Assembly: GCA_022483245.1 (NCBI GenBank)
Contig: JAKVNR010000001.1
Span: 1,116,001-1,180,000, forward strand
Length of the DNA: 64,000 nucleotides
Source: Lactobacillus sp.
Lineage (GTDB): Bacteria; Bacillota; Bacilli; Lactobacillales; Lactobacillaceae
Direction of reading: 5' to 3'
Positions 1-9,046 of this stretch are shown here, in pieces (the first letter of the stretch is position 1; each line of letters opens with the position of its first letter). The notes beneath the pieces were generated by a model, which saw nothing but the letters and a program-made list of their open reading frames with translations, searched no databases and had not been told where the DNA came from. Both the position numbers and the translations under genes were made by a program.

Positions 1-340
1 CTGCCAGCAGCAGACTCATCCCCATCGTGCCTAAAAAGGCAAGACTGGCCACTTTTACTGGGTTAACTTGTCCATGCGGTCCGCGCCGGCGCTGATGCTG
101 TTTGCCAAACAAAGAAAAGTCGATTTCCATCCCTGACAAAAACAGCAGCATCATCACACCTAAGTTAGACAGAAATGAAATATTGCTGGTCGTATGCAGC
201 AAGTTGAACCCGCTTTTGCCTAAGATAATCCCAACCACAATTTCGGCAACTGCGGTTGGCACCTGTCTCACTTGGAACCGGGCCATCAGAATTGGCACCA
301 GCAAAGCGGCGACAACAACTAGCAGCAAGGATAAGCGCAT
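1..340 (-). CDS. Cation:proton antiporter (CPA2 type), N-terminal part, runs off window
   Basis: Reverse-strand translation MRLSLLLVVVAALLVPILMARFQVRQVPTAVAEIVVGIILGKSGFNLL...LGVMMLLFLSGMEIDF; ATG at 340. Confidence 0.8.
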   Translation of the reverse strand, partial: MRLSLLLVVVAALLVPILMARFQVRQVPTAVAEIVVGIILGKSGFNLLHTTSNISFLSNLGVMMLLFLSGMEIDFSLFGKQHQRRRGPHGQVNPVKVASLAFLGTMGMSLLLA

Positions 341-435
341 CTTGAAACTCCTTTCACACAATCATCTTATTTTACCAAAAAAATAGTCAGTGCCCTGGTC
401 AGGACGCTGACTAAATTTATTTGCGTTAATTAAAA

Positions 436-1908
436 TTATTGACTGATGACTACGTAGCTGCCGTCAATCCATTGGTTGCCGCCTAAGTTGTACCAAATTT
501 TGCCGTTGTTTAACACAACCCGCTTGAAAATCTTCCAAGACGTACCATGTTGCAGACGGCGGCCACTGAACTTAGCATTATTGCCATAGCCATACCACAA
601 GTTGACACCATAGCCTGGAATATAGTTAATTCGGCCAATTGCACGATAATTAGTTTCTCCCGTTGATAAATTATCACCATTGTGGCTGCTGCTACCGGAA
701 TCATCCTTCTTATTTTCAGGAATGCTTGCAAAGCCGGTAACCATGACATAACGTCCATCAACCCATTGATTGCCACCCAAGTTGTACCACCAGTTACCAT
801 TAACTTGGCTCTTAGCAGTTACTTTCCATCTTGAACCATTGTTCAAATATTTACCGGTAGTTTTGCCTTGTGGGGCATTCCACACAGCAATTGGACTAGT
901 AAATGAAACAGTCGCAATTGGATCGCCAGTATCTACCCGCTTACCGCCATTGTTAGTTGGCTTGCTAGTGTTGTTAGTTTGATTGTGCGGAGTAACTGCA
1001 CTAGAAGAAGTTAATGGAACTAAAGAAATGTTACCATCAACGTATTGACCGCGCCAATTATCAGTAAACTGCCAAATAGCTACACCGTCCATTGATGGGA
1101 AGTAGTCAAAGTTTGGCGTATCAATTCTGCCAGAAGTTGCATATGAGGCAACCCAGATAGAGGTAGGGAATGAACTGTTAATTGTGGCCGTGTTCAAATT
1201 GTTCCGCAATAAGTAGGCACCAGAATAAATCAACGGCAGGTAGCCAGCATTTTTAACTTGTCTCATAAAAGCTAAAACAGCAGTAGTATTAGCATCCCGC
1301 GAACCGTTAACGTAGTTTCCGTCACCAGTTTCCCAGTCACAAGCTAAATAAGAACCGGTTGACAAGCCCATTGACTTAGCAGCTGAAATTGCGTAGTTAG
1401 CTTCGCTGACAGCTGCGGACGCATTAGAACCAAAAGTAGCAAAGTGATATGCCATGACCATCATGTCGTTAGCCTTAGCTGAAGCAATTTGAGCTGAGGC
1501 CTTCGGGTTACGGTATGAGGTACCTTCAGAAGTTTTAACAATTGCAAATTGGGCACCATTTTGTGCATAACCGGACATGTTGGTACTTTGGTAGCTGGCT
1601 ACATCAACACCGTAAGAGCGAGCAGCTACTTGGTTTGATTGAGCTAAAACTTGCACATGTTGTTCTTCTGGCTTAACGCTGTAGGATGTGGTTTGTACGC
1701 TAGCAGCATTTGCAGACGTTGTTTGTGCAGATATATCCGTATTAGCAGTTTGTGCTTGATTAATAGTGTCAGTCGTCTGTTCATTTTGATTAGTTTGAAC
1801 AGTAGCTGAAGGTTGCACAGTTGCAGCTTGAGCTGAGTGACCATTCCAAGCCATTAAACCAGCTAAAGCCGCTGTACATACCATCGCAGTTGTTAATTGT
1901 TTCTTCAT
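436..1908 (-). CDS. GH25 lysozyme-like (muramidase) with C-terminal SLAP/SH3-like repeats, secreted
   Basis: Signal peptide; YGVDVASYQ...FAIVKTSEGTSYRNP...YLACDWETGDG; two C-terminal W(Y)NLGGNQWxDGxYV SLAP repeats. Confidence 0.9.
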   Translation of the reverse strand: MKKQLTTAMVCTAALAGLMAWNGHSAQAATVQPSATVQTNQNEQTTDTINQAQTANTDISAQTTSANAASVQTTSYSVKPEEQHVQVLAQSNQVAARSYGVDVASYQSTNMSGYAQNGAQFAIVKTSEGTSYRNPKASAQIASAKANDMMVMAYHFATFGSNASAAVSEANYAISAAKSMGLSTGSYLACDWETGDGNYVNGSRDANTTAVLAFMRQVKNAGYLPLIYSGAYLLRNNLNTATINSSFPTSIWVASYATSGRIDTPNFDYFPSMDGVAIWQFTDNWRGQYVDGNISLVPLTSSSAVTPHNQTNNTSKPTNNGGKRVDTGDPIATVSFTSPIAVWNAPQGKTTGKYLNNGSRWKVTAKSQVNGNWWYNLGGNQWVDGRYVMVTGFASIPENKKDDSGSSSHNGDNLSTGETNYRAIGRINYIPGYGVNLWYGYGNNAKFSGRRLQHGTSWKIFKRVVLNNGKIWYNLGGNQWIDGSYVVISQ

Positions 1909-1939
1909 TAAATTTATTCTCCTATTTTGCTTGCTTATT

Positions 1940-3550
1940 TTACTTTTGAATCAGCAAATACTTTGCTGGGACCCATTGGTTGCCGCCTAAGTTGTACCAA
2001 GCTTCTCCCTTGATCCAGGTCATGCCAAAGAATTTCCAGTGGCTGCCAGAAGGCAGATATTTCTTAGTAGCTTTACTGCCTGGCTCAGACCAAACCAGCA
2101 CGCCATAGCCATCAATGTAATTGATTTTTGCAGTCCCGGTAACTTTAGTCACTTGAGAAGTTGCCTTGGGCTTTACAGCATTTTCTGTCTTAGTAACGCG
2201 CGATGTGCTGACATACTCGCTATCAATCCATTGATTGCCACCTAAGTTGTACCATTTATGGCTATTAACATAAGCATAACCATATGTCTTCCAACTGGAG
2301 CCATGTGGTAAATACTTACCCTTAATGGCACCCTTGCCAGGCTGTGACCAAACAGCAATGCCATAGCCTGGCTTGTAGTTAATATATGCCACACTGCGTT
2401 CTTTGGTCATTTGAACCTTGGAAGTGTCATTTTCTGATTTAGGTTGGGTGATATTATTAATATTTTTTACGGTACCAGGTGCAGCAGTATACTTTGCCAT
2501 AATCCATTGGTTAGTACCAACTTTGTACCATTTTTGCCCATTTACTACAGCGTAAGCTGAGTACAGCCAAGTGGTACCATGACGCAGCATTGCCCCAGTA
2601 GTATGGCCACCAGGCTGATTCCAAACGGCAATATCATACCCAGGCTTGTAATTAATCTGAACTTTGCCCTTTGCCTTTACTTCCTTGTAAGTAGTCGTAG
2701 TAGAGGAAGTGTTTTTATTGCTGCTGGTATTGCCACTACCGCTAATTGGTTTGCTTGTACTGCCTAAAGCAGAGGCATCAATCCAGCCATAGTTAGTTTT
2801 TGCAAACTTAGAGCCATTGTAATTAGTAATGTATTCGGTAACAGTTACTCTTTGGCCTGCTTTCAGCGTGCCAGTTTGTTTAGCAACGCTTGGGTCAGTC
2901 GGCCAGTTGTACACTGCTACTGCCCGTTTAGCAGTCGCTGCTTGGTTGACATAGCTAATCTGCGGATCGTATTGGTTCAAATTGTAAGCAGCAATGATTG
3001 AATTCAATTGCGCTGTATAATTTGGTGCAGTTGCATAAGCCTTCAAACCCGCGGTAGCTTGCCGATAGGAAGCCGCATTTTCCAGCCACACATTAATGTA
3101 GTATTGCGGGTTATTTCTAATAACTGCCCCGTTATCTTCAAACGAAGCTTGGTAATTTGGATATTTTCTAAATTGAGCGTTGGTATTGTAGTAGCCATTG
3201 CTGCCATACTCGCCGGTATTCATGTTGACCGACTGGCCGTTATATGAGCCTTTAATACCAAACAAGTTGTAGTTTGGAGCTTGGGCCAGCTGTGATTGTC
3301 CCCAGCCGGACTCCAAAATCGCCTGCGCTAGCATAACAGACGGATAAACCCCGTATTTGTAGGCAGCTGCTTGGGCTTGTGGTATCGCTGATTGCAAAAA
3401 CGAATTTTGACTAGCAGATAAAGCCGCCTCTGCCACGTGAGTAGCAGCGTAATGCGGGGCTAACGATGATGAAAGACTGTTGGTAACTGGCACAGCTGCA
3501 GAGGACAACAAGGCTGCGGTAGCAAAGCCAGTGATTAATCTTCTCTTCAT
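1940..3550 (-). CDS. Glucosaminidase (GH73) autolysin with C-terminal SLAP repeats
   Basis: GVYPSVMLAQAILESGWGQSQLAQAPNYNLFGIKG motif; three SLAP-like repeats. Confidence 0.9.
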   Translation of the reverse strand: MKRRLITGFATAALLSSAAVPVTNSLSSSLAPHYAATHVAEAALSASQNSFLQSAIPQAQAAAYKYGVYPSVMLAQAILESGWGQSQLAQAPNYNLFGIKGSYNGQSVNMNTGEYGSNGYYNTNAQFRKYPNYQASFEDNGAVIRNNPQYYINVWLENAASYRQATAGLKAYATAPNYTAQLNSIIAAYNLNQYDPQISYVNQAATAKRAVAVYNWPTDPSVAKQTGTLKAGQRVTVTEYITNYNGSKFAKTNYGWIDASALGSTSKPISGSGNTSSNKNTSSTTTTYKEVKAKGKVQINYKPGYDIAVWNQPGGHTTGAMLRHGTTWLYSAYAVVNGQKWYKVGTNQWIMAKYTAAPGTVKNINNITQPKSENDTSKVQMTKERSVAYINYKPGYGIAVWSQPGKGAIKGKYLPHGSSWKTYGYAYVNSHKWYNLGGNQWIDSEYVSTSRVTKTENAVKPKATSQVTKVTGTAKINYIDGYGVLVWSEPGSKATKKYLPSGSHWKFFGMTWIKGEAWYNLGGNQWVPAKYLLIQK

Positions 3551-3722
3551 ATTTCCTCCTCAAATTCACACACCCTTATCGTAACAGGGGCATTTAGCAG
3601 GAACAACCGAACATATATTCTGTTATGAAACGGTAATATTTCGCCGTTTAAAAGGAATTTGCGTAATAAAAAAAGTTATTTATCATTAACTAGGAAGGTA
3701 CTCAAAGAGAGGTAAAAGAAAA

Positions 3723-4439
3723 TTGTGTAGTAATCAAAAATTTCATCATTATATTGCTTTACTAGATTGTACTTATTCTGCCGCATTTGAATTTCTTCAA
3801 AAACAATACGGACGTGTCAAAGACGACTATTTTCATGAGCAATCATATGAACGATTTAAACAGGGAAAAATTAAAAATATTACACGTGGTAATTATTCAA
3901 GAACAAACCAAGGATTGGTTGTCCATCACTATTATGAAAATGAAATTCCTAATCTTTCTAGACCAAGTGTCATAAAACAAAAAAATGTAAGTTTTTCAAA
4001 ACAAAAAAGAATCAATTTAGTTTATTGTGATTTCTTTGAACATTTAATTTTACATGCACTTATTTCAAAAGAACAAAATAATAAAGAACTCGTACATGCA
4101 CTTATTTCAAAAGAACAAAACAATAAAGAACTCGTACATGCACTTATTTCAAAAGAACAAAACAATAAAGAACTCGTACATGCACTTATTTCAAAAGAAC
4201 AAAACGATAAAGAACTCGGATTTTTGGGATACAAAAATGGTATTTTCCCGCGCTTATATAAATGGTATGTAGAAGGTAAGGAGCCGAAGCAAAAGTGGCT
4301 CATGAATTGCTTTAATACAGCTTGGTTAAATAAAAATGATGCAATTAACATATTACGTAAAAGTATTATGTTATTGCCAAAGTGCTATAAGGACGAAAGA
4401 CACTGTCAATTCTTTTGTGTAAATAAATCTTTCCGATAG
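3723..4439 (+). CDS. HNH-like protein with internal tandem-repeat expansion; 3' end altered by IS insertion
   Basis: GLVVHHYYEN...NLVYCDFFEHLILHALISKE resembles small HNH-like proteins; C-terminal WYVEGKEPKQKW; ORF stop lies within the IS. Confidence 0.6.
   Translation: MCSNQKFHHYIALLDCTYSAAFEFLQKQYGRVKDDYFHEQSYERFKQGKIKNITRGNYSRTNQGLVVHHYYENEIPNLSRPSVIKQKNVSFSKQKRINLVYCDFFEHLILHALISKEQNNKELVHALISKEQNNKELVHALISKEQNNKELVHALISKEQNDKELGFLGYKNGIFPRLYKWYVEGKEPKQKWLMNCFNTAWLNKNDAINILRKSIMLLPKCYKDERHCQFFCVNKSFR
4051..4218 (+). repeat. 4 x 42-bp in-frame tandem repeat (HALISKEQNNKELV)
   Basis: TACATGCACTTATTTCAAAAGAACAAAA(C/T)(A/G)ATAAAGAACTCG repeated four times at 4051, 4093, 4135 and 4177. Confidence 0.97.
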
Positions 4440-5770
4440 GTTGATTCTTTAATTATGTTTTAATCGAAGTATGATTCCAACGTGTCTGTCACCTGACCAA
4501 AGCCTTTATGAGTCCGATTGGCATTCCGGTCGTTGTAGCCGATAGCCTGTACACCTAAGAAGTTGTCTAGGGACTCTTCAGTTGGAAATTCTGACTTTGG
4601 CTTTGTCTTGCGTTTGATCATGTTGTTTATCGACTCGATCATGTTCGTTGAGTAGATCGAGGGCCGAATCTGCTTAGGGTACTGGTAAAAGACCAGCAGG
4701 TCTTCCTCAATCTTCTGCAGATTCTTGATCATGCTTGAGTATTTTGAGTCGTATTTGTCATAGAAAGCGTGGAGAACCGTTTCTGCCTCTTTTAAGCTAG
4801 ATTGCTTGATTGCTTATGAACTTGCTTGAAGTCGTCCAGAGCCTCTTTATGATCGCTTACACGGACTTTTCCCTTGATATTTCGCATGACATGAACTAGG
4901 CAACGTTGGAATTTAGATTTTGGGTAATACTGCTTTAGCATGTCTTTAATGCCTACAAACCCATCTGATAGGAATAGCTCAACCTGCTCAAGGCCGCGTT
5001 CCTTGAAGTTGGAAATCATTTCACCCCAAATTTCGATATTCTCCACCGGGGCAATACGATAATCAATGATCTCCTTATGGCCATTAGGCTTAATCCCAAC
5101 AGCCACATAGACTGCCTCACGCTGGTACGTATCTCTACGCAGAGGAATGTAAGTGGCGTCGAGATACACGCAGAAGAACTTGTCGCTCAGCTGACGTTGG
5201 TGATATCTTTCGACCTGGCTGGCAACCTGCTTAGAGATGTTGGAGACAGTGCCAGCTGAGTAATAGCTGCCATACATTTTCTCAATCAAATCAGAGATCT
5301 CCCGGGTCGTTACGCCATGCGAATAGAGCTGAATCACGGTTGCTTCTAGCGTATCAGTGTGTTGGCCGTATGCTGGGAGAGTATGTTGGTGAAACTCACC
5401 TTTTCTGTCCCGAGGAACTTGAACTCTGATCGGTCCGAATTGAGTTTTAACTTGTCTAAAATAGCTACCGTTTCTAGAGTTTCCAGAGTTCCAACCCTCT
5501 CGAGCATAGGGATCATAACCAAGAAAGGCAGTCAATTCGCTTTCTAGGAGTTGATCGAGTCCTTCTTCAAGCTGAGTACGCATGAATTCATCGAATTTCT
5601 CTTTGTTCAATAGCGCATTGAGGCATTCTTTGTTAAATCAGTCATAGGGGATTCCCTTTCGTATTGATAGTATTCAAATCAATTATACGGAAAGGGAGTC
5701 CCTTTTTTATACCCAATTGGAATTTAGTTTAAGGAACTGTTCATCCTTACACATAAAATTATACAGTTCC
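4399..5770 (-). mobile_element. IS256-family insertion sequence with imperfect terminal inverted repeats and 8-bp TSD
   Basis: Ends GACACTGTCAATTCTTTTGTGTAA / (rc) GGAACTGTATAATTTTATGTGTAA, 17/24 match; flanked by GGACGAAA at 4391-4398 and 5771-5778. Confidence 0.9.
4460..5610 (-). pseudogene. IS256-family (mutator type) transposase, frameshifted near 4800
   Basis: N-part 4792-5610 (MNKEKFDEFMRTQLEEGLDQLLESELTAFLGYDPYAREG...) and C-part 4460-4732 (IRPSIYSTNMIESINNMIKRKTKPK) joined by untracked frame ...SLKEAETVLHAFYDKYDSKYSSMIKNLQ. Confidence 0.9.
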
Positions 5771-5879
5771 GGACGAAATGCTGAAAAAATACAAATTATA
5801 GTAGAATTGTATATATTTAACCGAAAATATTCATTTTAAAATTGATATGGTCTACATTTAATCAAATTTCAATATCAAT

Positions 5880-6287
5880 ATGTACGCAAAAATCAAAACA
5901 CTCCTTAAATCAGAAAGTTTCCGGCAATTAGTCGTTTATGTCTTAATCGGTGGTTTAGGCTTAATTGTCGACTTTGGCATCTTTACTTTGCTAGTCCACT
6001 TCAATATGAACGTTGAGCTGGCAAACTTCATTAGTTCATCTTGCGGGTTGATCAACAACTTCTTCTGGAACAGCTATTTCAATTTCAAAGTTCACGACCA
6101 CCTGCTTAGACGCTTTGTTGAATACTACTTGGTCGGGCAAATTACAACTGTCTTTACAACTGCCTGCCTGTTCGTCTTCGTCAACATGCTGCATTTTGAC
6201 AAGATTATCGTCAAAGTTATTTCGACTTTCGTAGCAACGATGATTCAGTTCATCATCAACAAGGTCATCACCTTTAAGAAGAAGTAA
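5880..6287 (+). CDS. GtrA family membrane protein
   Basis: RQLVVYVLIGGLGLIVDFGIFTLLV...FFWNSYFNFK. Confidence 0.85.
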   Translation: MYAKIKTLLKSESFRQLVVYVLIGGLGLIVDFGIFTLLVHFNMNVELANFISSSCGLINNFFWNSYFNFKVHDHLLRRFVEYYLVGQITTVFTTACLFVFVNMLHFDKIIVKVISTFVATMIQFIINKVITFKKK

Positions 6288-6307
6288 GTTATCAAAGAGG
6301 CATTAAT

Positions 6308-7240
6308 ATGAAAACTTTATCAATTATTGTTCCTTGCTATAACGAAGAAGAAACTGTCCCCCTGTTCTACCCTGCTGTCGAAAAAATCATGAACACAATC
6401 GAGGGGCTAGAGCCAGAATATTGGTTTGTCAACGATGGGTCAGCTGATAAAACTTTGCTAAAATTACGTGAGCTGCATGAACAAGACCCAGATCATGTCC
6501 ACTACATTTCGTTTTCACGCAACTTCGGTAAAGAAAGCGCGCTGTATGCAGGTTTGCAAGCAGCAACTGGCGACTATGTCGTTGTTATGGACGCTGACTT
6601 GCAAGACCCACCAGAGTTTTTACCGCAAATGTTCCAGCTGCTTGAAACAGGCGAATACGATTGTATCGGCACGCGGCGGGTTGACCGGACTGGTGAAGCC
6701 AAATTTAAGTCCTTCTTAAGCGACATGTTCTATAAGGTCGTTAATAAAATTTCTAGCACGCAAATCGTGCCAGGTGCCCGCGACTACCGGATGATGACGC
6801 GGCAGATGATCGATGCGGTCTTGTCACTAAAGGAATACAACCGCTTTTCAAAAGGCATCTTTTCTTGGGTCGGTTTTCGGACTAAATATCTTGATTACCA
6901 CAATGTCGAACGGGTCGCTGGTGAAACCGACTGGACTACTTGGAAATTGTTCAAGTATGCCATGGACGGGATTGCTGATTTCTCCGAAGCTCCACTAAAT
7001 ATGGCAGTTTGGTTAGGAACGACTTCTTCGATTGTTGCCTTGATTGGTCTGATTGTCGTCATCATTAGAAAAATCGTCCACCCCACTTCCAGCATTCTAG
7101 GCTGGGCATCCCTGGTCTGCATTATCTTGCTATTGGGGGGGATTCAGCTGCTCTGTTTAGGTGTCGTTGGCAAATACATCGGCCGCATTTATGCCCAAGT
7201 TAAAGAGCGGCCAATTTATATCGTGCAAGAGAAGAAATAA
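6308..7240 (+). CDS. Glycosyltransferase family 2 (GtrB/polyprenyl-phosphate glycosyltransferase type)
   Basis: LSIIVPCYNEEETVPLFY...YVVVMDADLQDPPE plus two C-terminal TM segments. Confidence 0.9.
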   Translation: MKTLSIIVPCYNEEETVPLFYPAVEKIMNTIEGLEPEYWFVNDGSADKTLLKLRELHEQDPDHVHYISFSRNFGKESALYAGLQAATGDYVVVMDADLQDPPEFLPQMFQLLETGEYDCIGTRRVDRTGEAKFKSFLSDMFYKVVNKISSTQIVPGARDYRMMTRQMIDAVLSLKEYNRFSKGIFSWVGFRTKYLDYHNVERVAGETDWTTWKLFKYAMDGIADFSEAPLNMAVWLGTTSSIVALIGLIVVIIRKIVHPTSSILGWASLVCIILLLGGIQLLCLGVVGKYIGRIYAQVKERPIYIVQEKK

Positions 7241-7337
7241 AAACATATTTTCATAAGCATCTTTTCAATTATTCTGCTTAAAATCATTTAAATAGTGTAA
7301 AGTAGTACTGAATACCCTAGAAATTCAAGGAGAAAAA

Positions 7338-8543
7338 ATGAACAAGAAAAATACATTATGGCTGTTAGCGGTGCTGCCATTTTTATTTGGATTTACTAAT
7401 ATTGCACACCGCGGCGCAACAGAAGGAAATCAATCTTATGAACATAGTTATGCTGCTTATGATCGGGCATTATCTGAGCATGCTGACTACTTAGAACTTG
7501 ATTTAGAGCAAACCAAAGATGGTGTGCTCGTTGTCAGCCACGATGAAAACTTAAAGCGTCTTTATGGAGTTAATGCCAACATTTGCAACTTAACTTTTGC
7601 TCAATTACAACGCTATCGTAGCAAAGCAGGTGAGCCTATTCATTCCCTGCAAGAAATCTTTCAACGCTACAGCGGTGATCCTAAGATTAAGTTTATGATT
7701 GAAACTCGCGGAACAGGCGTCAATCAGCGTGGAACAGGGATGGAACATGCTCTAGTAAACTTAGTAAATCAATATGGTTTACAAAACCGAGTTTTATTTG
7801 AATCATTTACACCACAATCACTAACTATTTTGGCACAATTGGCACCAAATATTCCACGGACACTATTAGGTGGAAATTATCAAGATATTGGCAATAATCA
7901 ATATTGGGTTAGTTACGGCTACAACGCTGCTGCAGCCAATTATTTAAAACAAAGTGGGAAAAAATATTTAATCTGGGGAGTTAATGATGCAGCTGCTATG
8001 AAGAACATTGTCAACTCTGGTAATGTTGACGGCTTAATTACCGATTTCCCAGGCCGCTTAGCTCAAATCTTAGGCGTGAACTATTACCCTGCCCGTCAAA
8101 TTAACGGCTACATTGTAATTAAGTATAATGGCAAGGGCGGAGTTAATGTTTGGAATGGTTACGGCACTAACGCTGTCTTCTCTGGCCGCCGCGTAAAGAA
8201 CGGAACTAGATTGCAAGTTACCCAAGTGGCTATTCAGAATGGTAAAACTTGGTACAATTTAGGCAACAATCAATGGATTGACGGTCAGTATGCAGCCACC
8301 TACCCAATCAAACAAGTTGCAACTTCTAGCAGCGCAAGAAAATACGGAATCATTCAAATTAGATACAATCACGGCGGCGTGAACTTATGGAAAGAACCAG
8401 GCGACCGAGGCTTCACTGGACGCAGATTGCGCAATGGCAGCAGATGGCGCTACTACGCTACTACCTACATTAATGGTCGTACCTACTACAACCTTGGTGG
8501 CAACCAATGGGTTGATGGCAGATACGCAGTCAGATTACGGTAG
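7338..8543 (+). CDS. Glycerophosphodiester phosphodiesterase with C-terminal SLAP repeats
   Basis: IAHRGATEGNQSYEHSYAAYDRAL...YLELDLEQTKDGVLVVSHDENL; two SLAP repeats ending YNLGGNQWVDGRYAV. Confidence 0.9.
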   Translation: MNKKNTLWLLAVLPFLFGFTNIAHRGATEGNQSYEHSYAAYDRALSEHADYLELDLEQTKDGVLVVSHDENLKRLYGVNANICNLTFAQLQRYRSKAGEPIHSLQEIFQRYSGDPKIKFMIETRGTGVNQRGTGMEHALVNLVNQYGLQNRVLFESFTPQSLTILAQLAPNIPRTLLGGNYQDIGNNQYWVSYGYNAAAANYLKQSGKKYLIWGVNDAAAMKNIVNSGNVDGLITDFPGRLAQILGVNYYPARQINGYIVIKYNGKGGVNVWNGYGTNAVFSGRRVKNGTRLQVTQVAIQNGKTWYNLGNNQWIDGQYAATYPIKQVATSSSARKYGIIQIRYNHGGVNLWKEPGDRGFTGRRLRNGSRWRYYATTYINGRTYYNLGGNQWVDGRYAVRLR

Positions 8544-8561
8544 ATTTATAATTGAGATAAA

Positions 8562-8603
8562 AAATAAGCATCGAGATTCATGAACGAATTTCGATGCTTA
8601 TTT
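8562..8603 (+). terminator. Hairpin terminator after GDPD-SLAP gene
   Basis: AAATAAGCATCGA ... TCGATGCTTATTT. Confidence 0.65.
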
Positions 8604-8702
8604 ATGTATAACAAGAATAAATTTGTTAATCGAAACTAACTCGCAATAACTTGGCGTGCTTTAATTTCAGCTGGCTTATTTCTGCGCCCCGCCAGCGATC
8701 GC

Positions 8703-8741
8703 GATCTTCGAAATTCTAAACAGAATTTCGAAGATCTTTTT
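8703..8741 (+). terminator. 15-bp perfect-stem terminator just upstream of the plus-strand slp gene
   Basis: GATCTTCGAAATTCT-AAAC-AGAATTTCGAAGATC followed by TTTTT. Confidence 0.75.
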
Positions 8742-8772
8742 GTATGCAGCTATCAGCAAGACGCCTGCCAAG

Positions 8773-9046
8773 ATAATAAGATCTGTGGTAAGCAATGGGA
8801 GAATGCTGTAGGCATGAAGCCTGTACAGCATGCGGTTTCTTTGCTGAACGTGACTGCCCCGAAAGATTTATAAACTTTCGGTGTTCAGTTCAAGAAATTT
8901 GTACAATTATGGGCTATCTCATGACTATGCCTTTGCCCGTGCGAGTTTTATCTAAGGAGGAAAGACCACATGAAGAAAAATGTTAAGATTTTAGGCGCTG
9001 CTGCTGCTGCTTTGTTAGCTGTTGCTCCGGTTGCTGCTTCTGCTAC
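8773..9046 (+). repeat. Arm 1 of 274-bp perfect inverted repeat (slp 5'UTR, RBS and signal peptide)
   Basis: Identical by eye to the reverse complement of 13294-13567. Confidence 0.95.

Noticed and set aside
102-386. 94-aa plus-strand ORF
   Set aside because: Antisense to the CPA2 antiporter N-terminus (1-340 minus), which has clear family features.
4051-4218. Possible CRISPR array
   Set aside because: Units are contiguous 42-bp tandem repeats with no spacers and are in-frame coding.
4022-4351. Antisense 109-aa repetitive ORF
   Set aside because: Mirror of the 42-bp repeat array on the opposite strand; no start signals.
4460-5610. Programmed -1 frameshifting of the transposase
   Set aside because: IS256-family transposases are normally single ORFs and no slippery heptamer plus structure was evident; a simple 1-nt loss is more likely.
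8795-8986. 63-aa ORF (MGECCRHEACTACGFF...) and its identical copy at 13354-13545
   Set aside because: Lies in the shared slp 5'UTR and overlaps the slp start; present twice only because the UTR is duplicated. Not a supported protein.
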